Origin: Septoria linicola
Taxonomy: Eukaryota; Ascomycota; Dothideomycetes; Mycosphaerellales; Mycosphaerellaceae
Assembly (NCBI GenBank): GCA_024114885.1
Contig: CP099421.1
Coordinates: 2,666,001 to 2,730,000 of the forward strand
Length of the DNA stretch: 64,000 nt
Direction of reading: 5' to 3'
Part shown: piece by piece, positions 1-12,000 of the stretch
How positions within the stretch are numbered: the first letter of the stretch is position 1
How the letters are laid out: every line of letters starts with the position of its first letter
The notes under the pieces: generated by a model
Seen by the model: only the letters and a program-made list of their open reading frames with translations
Told to the model about the DNA's origin: nothing
The model's database searches: none
Position numbers and translations under genes: made by a program

Positions 1-1305
1 CCCAGTCGAGCATCCACTTTCAGTACCTGTCGACCAGGTTTCGCTTTTTGGCTGTGCACTGGCAAGGATGCCACATGGCTGAGCACAAAGTGCATCGAGC
101 ACAATCTACCTGGTATCGTACATTGGTGTCCTAACTCACAACTTATGGTCGGTCGCTCTTGGGCCTAGTCTATTCATCGATCCCAATGTGCACCCAGTAT
201 CGTTAGCATGCCAGGGCGAAGGGTTTAGAAGGCTGGGAAGTGTCCAGTCGCTATCTATCATGGCCAACACTCGTGGCGGCTGGCGATGTGTTCGTACAGA
301 GAACCGGATTGCGGTCGAGTCTAATCCCCACCTCGGAGTAGCCACAAGGCTTTGCGGCCAGCGAAGTGCAATGGCGAGTGGTCGCAGATGTGCCGGATTC
401 CGGTGGATGAGCCATCAGGCTGGGACTGCCCAGGATCGCGGGAAGCTTGCTTCGAAAGCTTTTTGCTGTACAGTCACACAAATCACATGTCCGCTTCGAA
501 AAGGTGCAGTCATGCCGAACTGACGGGCACGGTTGCAAGCATGCATACGGCCTTACTCGGTCTATGCTCAGCGAATGCTGAATTGTCATTCGACAGACAG
601 CACATCGTCCAAAGTGCCGCTGTCGGCCCCGCTGAAGTGCATTCACCTTTCTTGGACATTTAACGTAGGAAGTCAACAAAATGGACCTCGCAATCGGCGC
701 ATCCACTTGACCCCAAACAAGCCTAGCTGTCTACTGGGATCTGTTCCACGCTCGCGAGCGCCATAAGAGGCTGGTGGAGTGCAACAATAGTGTCCGCGCG
801 TGCCTAGAGTGCACATCCAGATGCTTGCTGCAGAACCCTAAGCAAGCTTGTGGTATTCTTGTGCCTAACAAGCTGCGGTCCAAGCGTCGTTCCCGGCCCT
901 CTTCTATACGACCACTCGGACCACATGTTACCGCCGTTCTCAGCCATCAATAGCACACGGCAGCAGTAACGCCCTACGAAGACCTAGGCTTACTATTGGA
1001 GGTAGGATATTTCGAACTTTCTTCTCTGTTAGGTTGGACCAGCGCTGGGTACCCAGGCTTTCCGGCCACAGACGTGGCGGTCGCTCGGACTACACGTTGT
1101 CCGTATGCACAGAACAGTGCTCATGTCATGGTCATAGCAAAGACCATACATCGAATGGTATAAAGAGGATCATGACCTCCCTCCAAACAGAATCATCAGC
1201 ACAACAACAACACAATCAAGCAAAGCAAGCAACTCTTCGCCTCTCATACCAAGCTCTTCATTCAAGACTCTCAGCTACTCAGCTCACCACCACACTTCCA
1301 TCAAA
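1..1305. other. intergenic, no gene seen
   Basis: Only short overlapping ORFs without recognisable motifs are present on either strand. The last 150 bp form the promoter and 5' leader of the small secreted protein gene that follows, including a TATA box and a CA-rich leader with several CAA repeats. Confidence 0.6.
1159..1165 (+). promoter_or_regulatory. TATA box of the small secreted protein gene
   Basis: A perfect TATAAAG lies 147 bp upstream of the ATG at 1306, followed by a C/A-rich leader typical of strongly expressed fungal genes. The position fits a core promoter with a leader of about 110 nt. Confidence 0.55.
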
Positions 1306-1795
1306 ATGCAGTTCAAGCTCTTCACCGCTACCATCGCTGCCATGGCAGTTGGCTCTGCCATCGCAGGCCCAGTCCCAGCCGTAAGTCCAATGCCTCCGAA
1401 ATGCTACTGCATCATGCTGACGAGAGCACCAGAACGATGTCAACGCCCTTGCCGCCCGTGATGAGCAAGCCACACAAGGCACTCAGCAATTCAACATCGC
1501 ACAATCGGATCAGAAAGCAAACGTGCAGTCTCAACTCCAGGAGCTTCACGATGCACAAAAGGCTGCAGGAAAGCAAGTTCCAACTGCAGATCAATTGGCA
1601 CAAATCAAGCAACAGGTTGCTACTTCCCAGCAGACGGCTCATGCGCAGGGCAAGGCTTGGTGGCCATACACCTACGATTCCACCTGCTACGACTGGAACT
1701 GGTGGGGCTCGTTCCAGCCATACTACAACCTGTACAGCAACTGCTGGAACCAATGCGGCTACAGCTGGAACTACTGCAACAACGGCTGGTGGTAA
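1306..1795 (+). CDS. small secreted aromatic/Cys-rich protein
   Basis: Two exons, 1306..1380 and 1433..1795, joined in phase 0 across a 52-bp GTAAGT..CAG intron, give 145 residues. The start MQFKLFTATIAAMAVGSAIA is a clear signal peptide, cut before GPVPA. A Gln-rich, probably helical middle follows (about residues 28-98). The last 45 residues are extraordinarily aromatic: about 9 Trp, 8 Tyr and 1 Phe, with 4 Cys that could form two disulfides, ending in NNGWW. I do not recognise the family. An extracellular effector, antimicrobial or wall-associated role is only inference from secretion, size and composition. There is a TATA box upstream and no related gene next to it. Confidence 0.75.
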
Positions 1796-2913
1796 ATATC
1801 TCGCACTGGTCTGCATCCTCGCTTTCTTCCACTTTGGACTGAAGAGTGCTGAGCATGCTCTAATTGCCGAAGAGAATCGAGACGAGAGGAAGAGATAATG
1901 GAGATGTTGAAGAGTGGGCGCTGGAGAACTATGATGACTGAAGGAGCACTTCCGACCACAGACGCTATTGGCCTAGCAAACAGACGAGCATGACGAGAAC
2001 TGTATCCGACCCAGACGCTATGACTAGCATATTAGATTTATGTATCACGAGAACGAAGATCGAATTGTACCTTGCAATCTTCGCCACATTTGTGTCTGCA
2101 TTGTGTCCAAGTGTGATGTTCATCAACACGGATACGCAGATCCCACAACAGGTCCACGAATCTGAGCATCAGAAGCACCTCTTGTAGATTTGCAGGTCGC
2201 ATGGCATCGATCAGCCATCTAATGCACCTCACCACTGCAAACTTCAAAGACAGCCCACCCGCCGCGAGCGCAGCACTGAGCGTCCACATCCTACCTCCTA
2301 CCGCAATCGCCTCCCATTTTCTATCATGGAATCGAAAAGTGAGTTGCACCTCACAGTGTATCGCCAACTGGCTGCAAGCGAAATAAACTCCAAAACCCAA
2401 CCTCCACCAAATCCTTAGTGTTGGTCACAACTAACTCCTGGGACGACGACGACGACATGGTCTCACACTCTATTGACTCAACCCTCTACGACGCTATTGT
2501 TCGAAATCGTGAGACTATGTTCCAGAAATCTCGCCGGCTGTGCATGCGTTCTACTATCGTTTTCGTTGATGAGTGGAATTACCAGATTTTGTGAAAATGA
2601 CCTTCTTCGAGAAGATGGCCTCTCAAGTATTGATTTTGCTGCCCATTATCTTTGTCGCGAGATACGCACAGCAAAATCCACGACGAAGAGTGTGGTATAG
2701 CGTAGCTCGCACCATGTCTCGCACAGTGGGAAAAGACATCTGCTAATGCTAGGTAATTGTCCAAAATGGCCATAGGTGAGATAAGTTCCATGTATCATCT
2801 ATGCATCCAACATGGATGCTGAGCATTGCTCTCATTGTCGCACCCCAACGCCACGCTAATTGATCACCAAGTCATTAATCTATCTATACGTACAAGCCAT
2901 GTCAGGCATTCCA
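1796..2913. other. intergenic, no gene seen
   Basis: This holds the 3' flanks of the secreted protein gene (+) and of the Doa10 gene (-). Short ORFs on both strands lack signal peptides, motifs or plausible splice partners. Confidence 0.55.
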
Positions 2914-5900
2914 CTACCTCTCTTTCTTCACTACCCTTACTTCTCTCGTCCCAGGCGGAGGCTTCTTCTCGCCGAAATTGTGTAATCTCTCACCGACAAG
3001 ATATACTTCATCTCTGATTCTCGCTCTCCATCGACTCGTAGCTTTGGTGATTTGTTTTGCAGCCCAGAGACTAGCGACCCAAGCGGCTGTCACAGGGTAG
3101 GAGTATCTCATGACCAGAATTTGCACCTCTTCCGTGACGCCCTCGAAGTTGCTGACCATTTGTGGGCCCAGCCATGTCACCAAGGATATCATGAGGTTGC
3201 CGAGCCCAAGAGGAGCGAGCAGGAGGACCGAGCTGATGAGTATTGCCGGAAGGATGCAGAATCGTGTAGCGATTCGAGCATTAGGGTTTAGGTAGCCATC
3301 TGCCGTGATGCGTCGGAAAGCCTCGGCCGCGCGGGACGTGGGTGCTGTGACGATGCTGCGGAGCACGATTCTGCCTACGAGCATGCCGAGGGCAGAGTCT
3401 GCTAGGACATGGACGCTGTGCTCAGCTACAGACGGCTTCGCAGGCGTGCCAAGAGGTTCTGTAACATTCGATCCGTGCTGAGCCAGGGAGTTTAGTGTAG
3501 CATTGACAACAGCTCCAACGGTACTGTTGCCAAGAGTGCTGTTGCTGGCGCCTGAAATCGCAGCTTCGCTCAGGGCAGGACGCACCGAGGCAACCAGGTA
3601 TGTGTGCAGCGGCATAATGAAGTAGAATTGCAAGACCATGGCGAAGATGAATGGCATGACTAGGCCTACGAAGCCGTACACATAGAGACACCTGAGTGTG
3701 CGGAGTGTGATCTTCTTGGCAGCCTTGACCCACGCATTGACGTCGACCGATGAAGCCTTCTTTCGAGCATATTTGATGCCAGAGCCACCTTTCAGGACGA
3801 GGAACAATATGCTTCCGAAGAAGTATGCACCAACGGAGTAGGCATAGATGTCATTGAGAACCACACCGTCCGGCAAGAACGTGGACAATACCCGCCGACC
3901 AAAGCAGAGTGGAACGAGCGTTGCGCACAGTCCAATGAAGGCCGAGAACATCCACAGGCCCACCATGAACAGAGTCATGCGAGCACGGAAATGAGGAGGC
4001 ACGTAGATCTTCCCGAAGTGGTCATTCTTCTTGCCATCCTTGTCGGCAATGTAGACATCGTCATCCTCAACGTGGATGAAAGCCTCACCGGGCTTGGGTG
4101 GTCGGTACTGATCGTTGCAAGGAGTGAGCACGTACTTGCCGTTCCGCTCGAACGTGACCTCAGGAGGTTGCTCGTCATTGTCGACTAGTACTATCATGGA
4201 CCCTTCGTCTAACTTCGCCGATTTGAGTGTCAGAAGACTTGTCCAGGAATGCCGTACGTGTTGGCCTTCCTCGTCCTTTTTGCGGTCATCGAAAAGGAAG
4301 TGCGAAAGCCTCAAGGCTCTCGCGCAACGCCGCAACCACCATGCGTACATGGTGTGAACTGCCTTGCTCGGTTTTACCAGGCTCCACAATGTTGGAGTAA
4401 GCATGGTGTACAGCAACAGGTCGACTGAGAACTCTACGTATGGCTCTGTCGCCACCCAGTGGATCGGGAAGATGTCCTTGAAAGCCTTGCCAATGCTCCA
4501 GATCACGCCGCCGAGGCACAGAATGACGAGTGCGCCATACACAAGCGCGCTGAAAGCTATCTTACGCAATTGAGTGGTGACGTTGCGCTCCAGAACATCC
4601 CGCACTGGGTGGAAATTCGGATCGTCCGGATCTCTGATGAACCACAGCACGCCTTTGCGAAGTATCTTTCGACACATGCCAACAAACAGTGCGAAGTGAA
4701 ACATGTAGCATGTGCCGACAAACCAGTGTATGAAGCAGAACGTGTAGGGTGCTTCGATGGAGAACGCCCATCGTGTTGCCAGAGATGCTCCTTCTTGGAG
4801 CGGCAAGAATGCAATGTCCAGGAGAAGTCCGCAGTACAGTGGGAATACAAGCATCTCGATGCTGATGATCAATATGACCTTCATAACGCCACCGGCCTGT
4901 CGCAGAGAGTCTCGAACGATCTTCTCGATCTTCTGACTGTTCGGAGAGCTTGTGATGGGCGTGTCCGCGGCGACATAAATGGCTGCCAACATCGCGAGGG
5001 CTAGGTAGCCAGCGAGAACTGCCAGTCCACGATCGTTCGAATCCCAGTACACAAGCGAGGGATCGAATAACACAGTCGAGGTGGAGTCTGAGGCAAAATG
5101 TGAACTGCTCTGACCACCAGTGAGCGCCGCCCAGAGCGATCTCGCAAAGTCTTTCGTGGTCTCAAGATTTGCAAGAACGCGCGTGGTAGTCTCAATGGCA
5201 CGACGTAGTGTACTGACCAGAGCTTTGAGCACGATCTGCGCCGACCCGGAAGACACGGTTTCCACAATCGACGTGATGACACTCCCGGTGTATTTGAGCA
5301 CAGCGTCCACTTCATGCTGCACAGTCTTCAGCGAGGTGTGGGCTTCTACAGAGATGTGTAGCCAAGCCCGTTGCATGCCTGTGTCTCCAGCTGTGTCGCC
5401 ACCCGCTGGAAACATGCTGGCTAGTCGATGGTAGGCACTGATGGCAGTCGCCTTAGACAGTTTGTAGGCCCATGAAGTAAAGTCAGTGTTGCCCAAAGGT
5501 ACTACTGTCTCCAATGCCGAGAACAGCCATTGCACCAAAACGGCGGAGCTTGCGGCCATCCAACCAATGGCGAATAGGGCAATGTCCACGAGGAAGTCTG
5601 TCAGGAGTGACACAAAGCGTAAAGGAGCTTTGATGAGACTCTCGAAAGGACTGCTCACAAAGACGAGGACCAACTTGCCCCACATGTATGGAACTCCAAT
5701 AGCGCAGAAGACGGAGCCGATGACCAATACGCTGCAGAAGCAGGAGGTCTGAAATAGTCCTATGATGGGACCTTGCAAGCCGATGAGCTCGAAGATCCCT
5801 TCCAGATCTTCCGCGTCTTCAATCGCTTCAGCATCGAGGCCAGCCTGCTGGGCAGCAGCGACGACTTCGGGGTCGTGCACTTCGGGAGGCTGTTCGTCGT

Positions 5901-8277
5901 CATCGCCATTACCAGCGAGTGGAGCCTCATCTTGCTCCAACAACAGCGGCACTGGCTCGGCTACAGCAACAAGCTCTTCACCAGCCGCGGGGACAGGCTC
6001 AGGAGCATTTTGCAGCTGAATGTCGCCCCAAAACCAATTGACGATCCAATCGAGTAGCCCAACAGGCGCAGCGGGCTGCTGTTCCTGGGCAGGCTGCACC
6101 GCATCTGACTGTGCTTCCGCGAGCACAGCTTCGTGGCCCAGCTCAGCCCGCGCGACTTGTCGCTGCTCTTCTTCGGCGTCTATGTGTGCTTGTGGAAAGC
6201 CAGCTTCTGCGTGCTGAGCGGGTATTGTGGCAGGCGTGGTAGGTTCTGGACCATCTGGATGGAAGAGATTGGTACTCGCAGATTGCACGGGCGTAGTTGT
6301 GTTAGGTAAAGTGGCTGTTGCTGCAGTTGTGGGACTCGAGTGCCTCCTGGCGGAACTTTCCTGAGCGGGTGTATCGAGATCTTTAAAGTCACCAGCCTTC
6401 CTTGACAGACGCTTCTTCAGCTCCGCAGTACTGATCACCCGCGACGCACTATACTCCTCTGGCTCAGGCACCACGACTCGACCCTTTCCATTGCCTTTGC
6501 GCTTAATGTTGATCTTGGCATCGGGCCCAGCATTCGTGATGGGCATCACTTCACGACCTGGCTGCGGCACCTCAACGACTTGAGCGGTCGAGAGATCCGA
6601 AGTCGTAGTAGCCGTCGCGGAAATAGTGGTATCATTGGACGGCTGTCCGCCATTAGGAGGGCTGCAATCGACCCAGCTCCCTTCCATGGGGCTGCCCTCC
6701 ACCAGTGAAGGAGCGCTGACAAGGCTCGGTGTTCCCGAAGGAGGCTGAGGAGGAGACGCTGTTGCAGATGAAAGGTCGGCTATGTTGACGTTGTCAGTAT
6801 CTGCTTCCTCAAGGATGCGTTTGATATGCGTTGCAGCAGAAGAGGTTGCACGTGTAGGCATGGGTGGTCTCCGCTGGGCGGACGGGTTGTCCGGCAGATC
6901 CGCGATCTCGTTGACCACTGACGAGCTTTCTTCATCCTGTTTACGACCACCCCTGGCTTCCAGCTCCGCGAGCAGCACATCTTCCCACGCTTCCCGCAGC
7001 TCTGTAGGGAAAGCGCTCAGCTTCTGGTAGACCTTGTCGGCAAGCGCTCCCGCATCGGTTCCTGCGTTCTCTGCTGCCAGAATCTGGCGCATGACCTCAG
7101 CAGCCTTCAGTGCAAATTGCTCGTGCCCTGAACCACCTGGCCGCAGCTCGTTCGTGGTCGCGTCGATTGTGTCATACATCTCCTCCCAGTCCACTACGAT
7201 GGCGGCATCGGTGTCATTATCTTGTGCGGTGCCAGCTTGGTTCTGCAGAGCGATCAACCTCAGACGTGCTTCTTCCAGCAGCTCAGCCTGCCTCCGAAGT
7301 CTGTCTCGCTCCTGAATGCGCCGGTCTTGCTCGCGATTCTCGTTCTGTAGTTGATCCACGTTGACCAGTGGCTGCTGTAGCACGACCCATTCGCGAATGA
7401 GAAAGAGGAGGATGAAGCCGAGAATGACGACGCACGTTATGAGCTGACCTTCAAAGACATCGAGGATCATGCGATTAACCTTGGCGCTGGGGGTGAGATC
7501 GGACAGGTATGTCCAGGAGGAGAGGACGGAAGCATCTGCCTGCGGCCAGTAAGATGTCGCGTTCAAGATGTTGGTCGTGGCAGTGACGTTCCTGATGGTG
7601 GTCGCCGTTGCAGTGACATTAGCAGCAGCAGGACTCTGCATGAAGGTGTTCTTCCAGTCAACCGAGCCGAACCACTTGTCGTAGGCATCGTAGAGGGCAT
7701 TCTGAATACCCGCCGACACTTCTTGCACCAGTTCCGAGCCCTGACTGTCGGCCTGAGAAGCAACATCTGCCACTTGCATGCGCCGAATGTACTGCTCGCG
7801 TGCCCACCCTGCATCTGCGAACCAGAACATCCACCTCCACGCCCAGCGAATCATCAACGGGAGCAGGATCAACCATACACTCATGACTAATATGGCTCTC
7901 AGACCGCTGAACAAGGTCATGGCCACATGGAGGCATGCTTGCTGAATGAAGACGGACCACGGTAGAGTCTGAGGCATGTCGGCATCGTAGAGTTTAGTGA
8001 AGCGGAAGGGCGTCTTGCACAGTTCGCAGTGCTTTTTGTGCGAGTGGGCCAGCCATTCCATGAGACATTCCTGGTGGACGAACTTGATGCTGCCACTGCA
8101 TTTGCACGGATAGAAGAGGGGCTCATCGGACGTGCCCTCACTTCGACAGATCCGACACGTCTCGCCGCCCTGTCCGCCGTCTGTGCCCGAGAGGATGGAC
8201 GAGGCAGTGTCTCGTCGTTGTGGTGGAGCGAAGGCAGGATCGCGCATGACGTCCGGTACGATATCGATGTCGTCCAT
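2914..8277 (-). CDS. ssm4: ER RING-CH E3 ubiquitin ligase Doa10/Ssm4 (MARCH6/TEB4 family)
   Basis: Single-exon gene of 1,787 residues. The N-terminal RING-CH finger is complete: C41, C44, C58, C60, H68, C71, C84, C87 with the spacing of the C4HC3 class. It is followed by many hydrophobic segments (pairs near residues 110-160 and 275-300, then from about 860 to the C terminus), as in Doa10 with its roughly 14 membrane passes. In known relatives the protein sits in the ER and inner nuclear membrane and ubiquitinates misfolded or short-lived proteins for ERAD. A long polar, acidic, low-complexity insert (about residues 310-850) makes it larger than the roughly 1,320-residue yeast protein; such inserts are common in filamentous fungi. 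The start MDDIDIVPDV just precedes the finger. It is head to head with the large repeat protein gene at 9083. Confidence 0.95.
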   Translation of the reverse strand: MDDIDIVPDVMRDPAFAPPQRRDTASSILSGTDGGQGGETCRICRSEGTSDEPLFYPCKCSGSIKFVHQECLMEWLAHSHKKHCELCKTPFRFTKLYDADMPQTLPWSVFIQQACLHVAMTLFSGLRAILVMSVWLILLPLMIRWAWRWMFWFADAGWAREQYIRRMQVADVASQADSQGSELVQEVSAGIQNALYDAYDKWFGSVDWKNTFMQSPAAANVTATATTIRNVTATTNILNATSYWPQADASVLSSWTYLSDLTPSAKVNRMILDVFEGQLITCVVILGFILLFLIREWVVLQQPLVNVDQLQNENREQDRRIQERDRLRRQAELLEEARLRLIALQNQAGTAQDNDTDAAIVVDWEEMYDTIDATTNELRPGGSGHEQFALKAAEVMRQILAAENAGTDAGALADKVYQKLSAFPTELREAWEDVLLAELEARGGRKQDEESSSVVNEIADLPDNPSAQRRPPMPTRATSSAATHIKRILEEADTDNVNIADLSSATASPPQPPSGTPSLVSAPSLVEGSPMEGSWVDCSPPNGGQPSNDTTISATATTTSDLSTAQVVEVPQPGREVMPITNAGPDAKINIKRKGNGKGRVVVPEPEEYSASRVISTAELKKRLSRKAGDFKDLDTPAQESSARRHSSPTTAATATLPNTTTPVQSASTNLFHPDGPEPTTPATIPAQHAEAGFPQAHIDAEEEQRQVARAELGHEAVLAEAQSDAVQPAQEQQPAAPVGLLDWIVNWFWGDIQLQNAPEPVPAAGEELVAVAEPVPLLLEQDEAPLAGNGDDDEQPPEVHDPEVVAAAQQAGLDAEAIEDAEDLEGIFELIGLQGPIIGLFQTSCFCSVLVIGSVFCAIGVPYMWGKLVLVFVSSPFESLIKAPLRFVSLLTDFLVDIALFAIGWMAASSAVLVQWLFSALETVVPLGNTDFTSWAYKLSKATAISAYHRLASMFPAGGDTAGDTGMQRAWLHISVEAHTSLKTVQHEVDAVLKYTGSVITSIVETVSSGSAQIVLKALVSTLRRAIETTTRVLANLETTKDFARSLWAALTGGQSSSHFASDSTSTVLFDPSLVYWDSNDRGLAVLAGYLALAMLAAIYVAADTPITSSPNSQKIEKIVRDSLRQAGGVMKVILIISIEMLVFPLYCGLLLDIAFLPLQEGASLATRWAFSIEAPYTFCFIHWFVGTCYMFHFALFVGMCRKILRKGVLWFIRDPDDPNFHPVRDVLERNVTTQLRKIAFSALVYGALVILCLGGVIWSIGKAFKDIFPIHWVATEPYVEFSVDLLLYTMLTPTLWSLVKPSKAVHTMYAWWLRRCARALRLSHFLFDDRKKDEEGQHVRHSWTSLLTLKSAKLDEGSMIVLVDNDEQPPEVTFERNGKYVLTPCNDQYRPPKPGEAFIHVEDDDVYIADKDGKKNDHFGKIYVPPHFRARMTLFMVGLWMFSAFIGLCATLVPLCFGRRVLSTFLPDGVVLNDIYAYSVGAYFFGSILFLVLKGGSGIKYARKKASSVDVNAWVKAAKKITLRTLRCLYVYGFVGLVMPFIFAMVLQFYFIMPLHTYLVASVRPALSEAAISGASNSTLGNSTVGAVVNATLNSLAQHGSNVTEPLGTPAKPSVAEHSVHVLADSALGMLVGRIVLRSIVTAPTSRAAEAFRRITADGYLNPNARIATRFCILPAILISSVLLLAPLGLGNLMISLVTWLGPQMVSNFEGVTEEVQILVMRYSYPVTAAWVASLWAAKQITKATSRWRARIRDEVYLVGERLHNFGEKKPPPGTREVRVVKKER

Positions 8278-9082
8278 GGTGGGGGAAGTCGTAGGTATTT
8301 GGATGGAAGGTGAGTAGTTGCTCGTGCCCGCAGGCGGCCGTGGTAATTCTAAGGACTCATCGACAAGCGCTCTCCTTCACTCAAGAGTGTTGTGGGTTAG
8401 TGTTCTTTCGTGTGAGTGAGTTGTCCAGGTCGTGAAGTTGTTGAACGCGACGAGACAACGCGAGTGACGGAATATGAAGTCGCGAATTGTTAGACGTGGT
8501 TCATTAGAGGTGGAGACAGCCTGTCGGAGGTCGGAGTTTAGTCGACAGCTAGTTAGTCTACGATCTTGGCTTCACGTGAAGGCAGAGAAAGAGGAGAGAA
8601 CGAGAAGAACAATTGGCTTCGACCACTGAGTCGCAGGACATCTGGATCAGCAATTTATCCAAACGGTGCCTGAACATCCCCTACCATACAATGCAGGAAC
8701 CACACGCAGCGACTCATGCTAGAACAAAGTGAAGCATCTGCACGAGAACAGACGTGGTCGTGATTGCCAAAAATGACGTTTTGTGGCGTCTGTCTGAATC
8801 TTGATAGCATTTCTCGCTTCGCGTCTCTTCACGCACATCAAATATCAGCCAGAGCAGCGGCGACAGAAACTGAGAAACACGAGAGACTTGACAGCATCTC
8901 GGCCATCTCTTCCCTTCTGTCACGACCTTCTTCTTGCTCGTCCTGTTTACCTGACGTTCTTCACGACTTTTCTGTCACGAGCACGCGTTCGTTTAAAGCT
9001 CGCTAGGTTGGACTAGTTAGCCGTCACAGCTCTCCACGCCCGATCGGTGCGTGCCGTCTCGCTGTCTCCCAACGGAGAAAGC
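8278..9082. promoter_or_regulatory. shared divergent promoter region
   Basis: These 805 bp separate the start codons of the Doa10 gene (-) and the repeat protein gene (+). No separate gene is visible. The stretch nearest the right-hand gene is pyrimidine-rich (CTTCTTCTTGCTC and similar), as in many fungal promoters and leaders. Confidence 0.5.
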
Positions 9083-12000
9083 ATGGGCGCCAACACTTCT
9101 TCCAAACAACAATCGCCCATCAAGGCTGATAAGGGTGCTGTCACCATGAACGGCCATCCGAACGGCACCATCCACCACGGCCAGCAACAAGCACAACAAC
9201 GCGCTTCGCGAAGCAAGCGGAAAGCCCGCACAACAACATGGACGGGCTGGGCGGCCGACAAGGGACTGAAGCTTTTCGTGTGGTATGCTCTATACCAGAT
9301 CGTCTTTCAGTGTCCCAGCAGTCAGAGCCAGATCGACGACTCCACCAACCAGGTGTGTAAGACGTACTTGCAAGGACGAGACGTGGTCACGCCCTACGCG
9401 CAGCCATACTACACCCAGTATGTGGCTCCATACGTGCAGCAGGCCCAGCCATACTACGACATCGTCAACGAGAAGGCCTACAAGCCCGGATATGCCGCCT
9501 ACCAGACATATGCTGCGCCACGTGTCGCACAAGCCCACACACTGAGCCAGCAGCAGTGGGAAACGACCATCAAGCCACAGCTCGACTTGGCGCAACAGCA
9601 GGCCGGCAAGCACTACCAACAGACTCTCGCTCCTCACGTGAAAAAGGCTACCGATGTTGTGCAGCCATACTACGATGGCGTCGTTAACTCCGCCGCCGAC
9701 ATCTGGCAGCTCGAGCTCGAGCCGGTATACCGCAAGACCGCGCCCTACGCCGAGAAGATCTACCAACAAGGTCAATCCTTTGCCGTCAACACTGCTCTCC
9801 CACAGGCCCAATGGGTTGGTAGCACTGCCTGGAGCCTTTGGGCACGCCAGGTCTGGCCACGAATCCGCATCTTGTACGGCGAGAACGTCGAGCCTCAGCT
9901 CATGCGCATCACCGAGCGTCTTGGTCGCTACAAGGATGGCAAGAAGTTGGAGGCCGAGATCAACAGCGTCGAGGCCTCTTCCTCCCTGGTCAAGGCCTCG
10001 TCCAGCGCCGAGTCCGCCGCCTCATCTCTGTCGTCGACCATCAGCGAAGCCACCGAGAGCCCATCCTCCGCCGCCAGCGCCGCCGTCCACTCGACCCCCA
10101 CCCCTGCCGCTGACCCTGCGATTCAATTCAAGGAGGACCTCAAGAGCTGGGAAGAGATCAGCCACAAAGCTGCCGAAGAGGGCTCAGAGGACCTTGCGGA
10201 GCGCATTCACGACATCACTGCACAACAAGTCAAGAGTGCCAACAGCGTCGGCAGCGCACTGGTCACGCAGCTCGAGGGCACGACCGAGTCTTCCCTGAAC
10301 AGCGTCAAGTCTCGCATTCAGCAAATTGTCAAGAGCCTGCCAGAAGACGCCGAAGAGAAGGATATTGAAGCCGCCAACGACGATCTTGTGCAGGCTGTGC
10401 GTGCTGCAGGACAGAGCATCAAGCAGAAGGCTCAGGCTGTTCGCGAGTGGCGTCATACACGCCAGAGCGAGACCGAAAGCCTGGTGGAGAAGGCGCTGCA
10501 GTCCACACTCGAGACTATTGACAGCATCCGTGAACTTCGCTTGACGGAGATTGGCCGCAAGTATGCATCCTCTTCGCTACCACATAAGGAGTGGAGCAAG
10601 TACAACGACATCAAGAAGGCCACTCAGACCTGGCGCAACGATGTTGAGCAGGCTGCTCGCGGTCACAAAGGTCTTGCTCAAGCCAAGGCAGCAGGTGAGG
10701 AGATCGAACAGGTTGCCATGGGTGTAGCAGAGGATGCCGCAAAGGAACTCGGTCGTCTGAAGAAGGTCGGACAATGGAAGATTGCTGCCGATGATGCCAG
10801 TGATGACTTCGAAACCAAGACAATTCCGCCACCAGTACGAAAGGCCAAGGACTATATCGTCGAGCAAGCCGCAGCTGCTGCAGGCGCTGCATCACAAGTC
10901 GTCTATGGCGAAGAGCAGGACACTGTCGAGAGCGCTACCCCTGTCGTTGCTGAGAAAGCTTCGCAGGCGGCCTCTCAAGCCAGCGAAGCAGTGTATGGTT
11001 CCACTGGGAGTGCTGAAAGCGTGGCTAGCCAAGCGTCATCAGCAGCTTCGAGTCTGTCTGAGAAAGTCGTTGGGTCATCCACTGGATCAGTGGAGAGTGC
11101 TGCTAGCCAGGTCAAGCAATCTGCATCCAGCATTGCCTCTCAAGTATCAAGCTCAGCCGTGGATGCTGCCAGCTCGGCTTCAAGCGCTGCGGTCGGAGAA
11201 TCTAGCTTCTTCGACACGGTCAAGCAGGCTGCATCATCCGCCTCAAGCGCCATCGTCGGCGAGTCGAGCCTTGCAGACACAGCCTCTAGTGTCGCGTCGA
11301 AAGTTTCCAGCTCTGCCGCCAGCCTTTCCAGTCAGGTCTCCAACTCTGTATCCTCAGCAAGCAAATCTGCCTCGAGCGCTGTCGTGGGCGAATCTAGCTT
11401 GGCCGATACAATCAAAGATGCAGCGTCGTCTGCTTCTAGTGCGGTGATTGGAGAGTCTAGCCTCACAGACTCTGTCACCGACGCTGCTTCTTCCGCAACC
11501 GAGAGCGCCAAGTCCATCTCTCCTAAGCTTGCCAGTGCGCTCGCTGCTCAAAGAGAACAGGCCAGCCGCAACATCGAGAGTGCTGCCAAAGCGGCCTCGG
11601 ACAGCTATTCCTCAATCGTCAACAAGGCCACTCACACTCCTGTTCCATCTGAGGTCTCTTCCAGTGTCTTCTCTGCTTCAAGCGCTGTGTCGTCAGCCGC
11701 TGGGTCCGTTTATGACAACCTGCCCGATGCTGAGGATATTGCAGATGCTGCTGAAGAGGCTGCACAAAAGCCACGAAAGGTCTTCGCCGGTGCCATGGCA
11801 CAGGAGCTCAAGGAACCACGCGAGCCCATTCTTGACGGAGAGTATGAAGACGTAGTCGATACTGGCGATCTCGGTGCCAGCTACAGCGAAAGCGTTCAGC
11901 AAATCATGAATGCTGCCGGCGACAAAGCCAGTCAGCTCACACAGGCGATCCAGGAAGCCCTGAACGGCGCCTCTCCTACACAAGGTTCAGTGGAGAGTGC

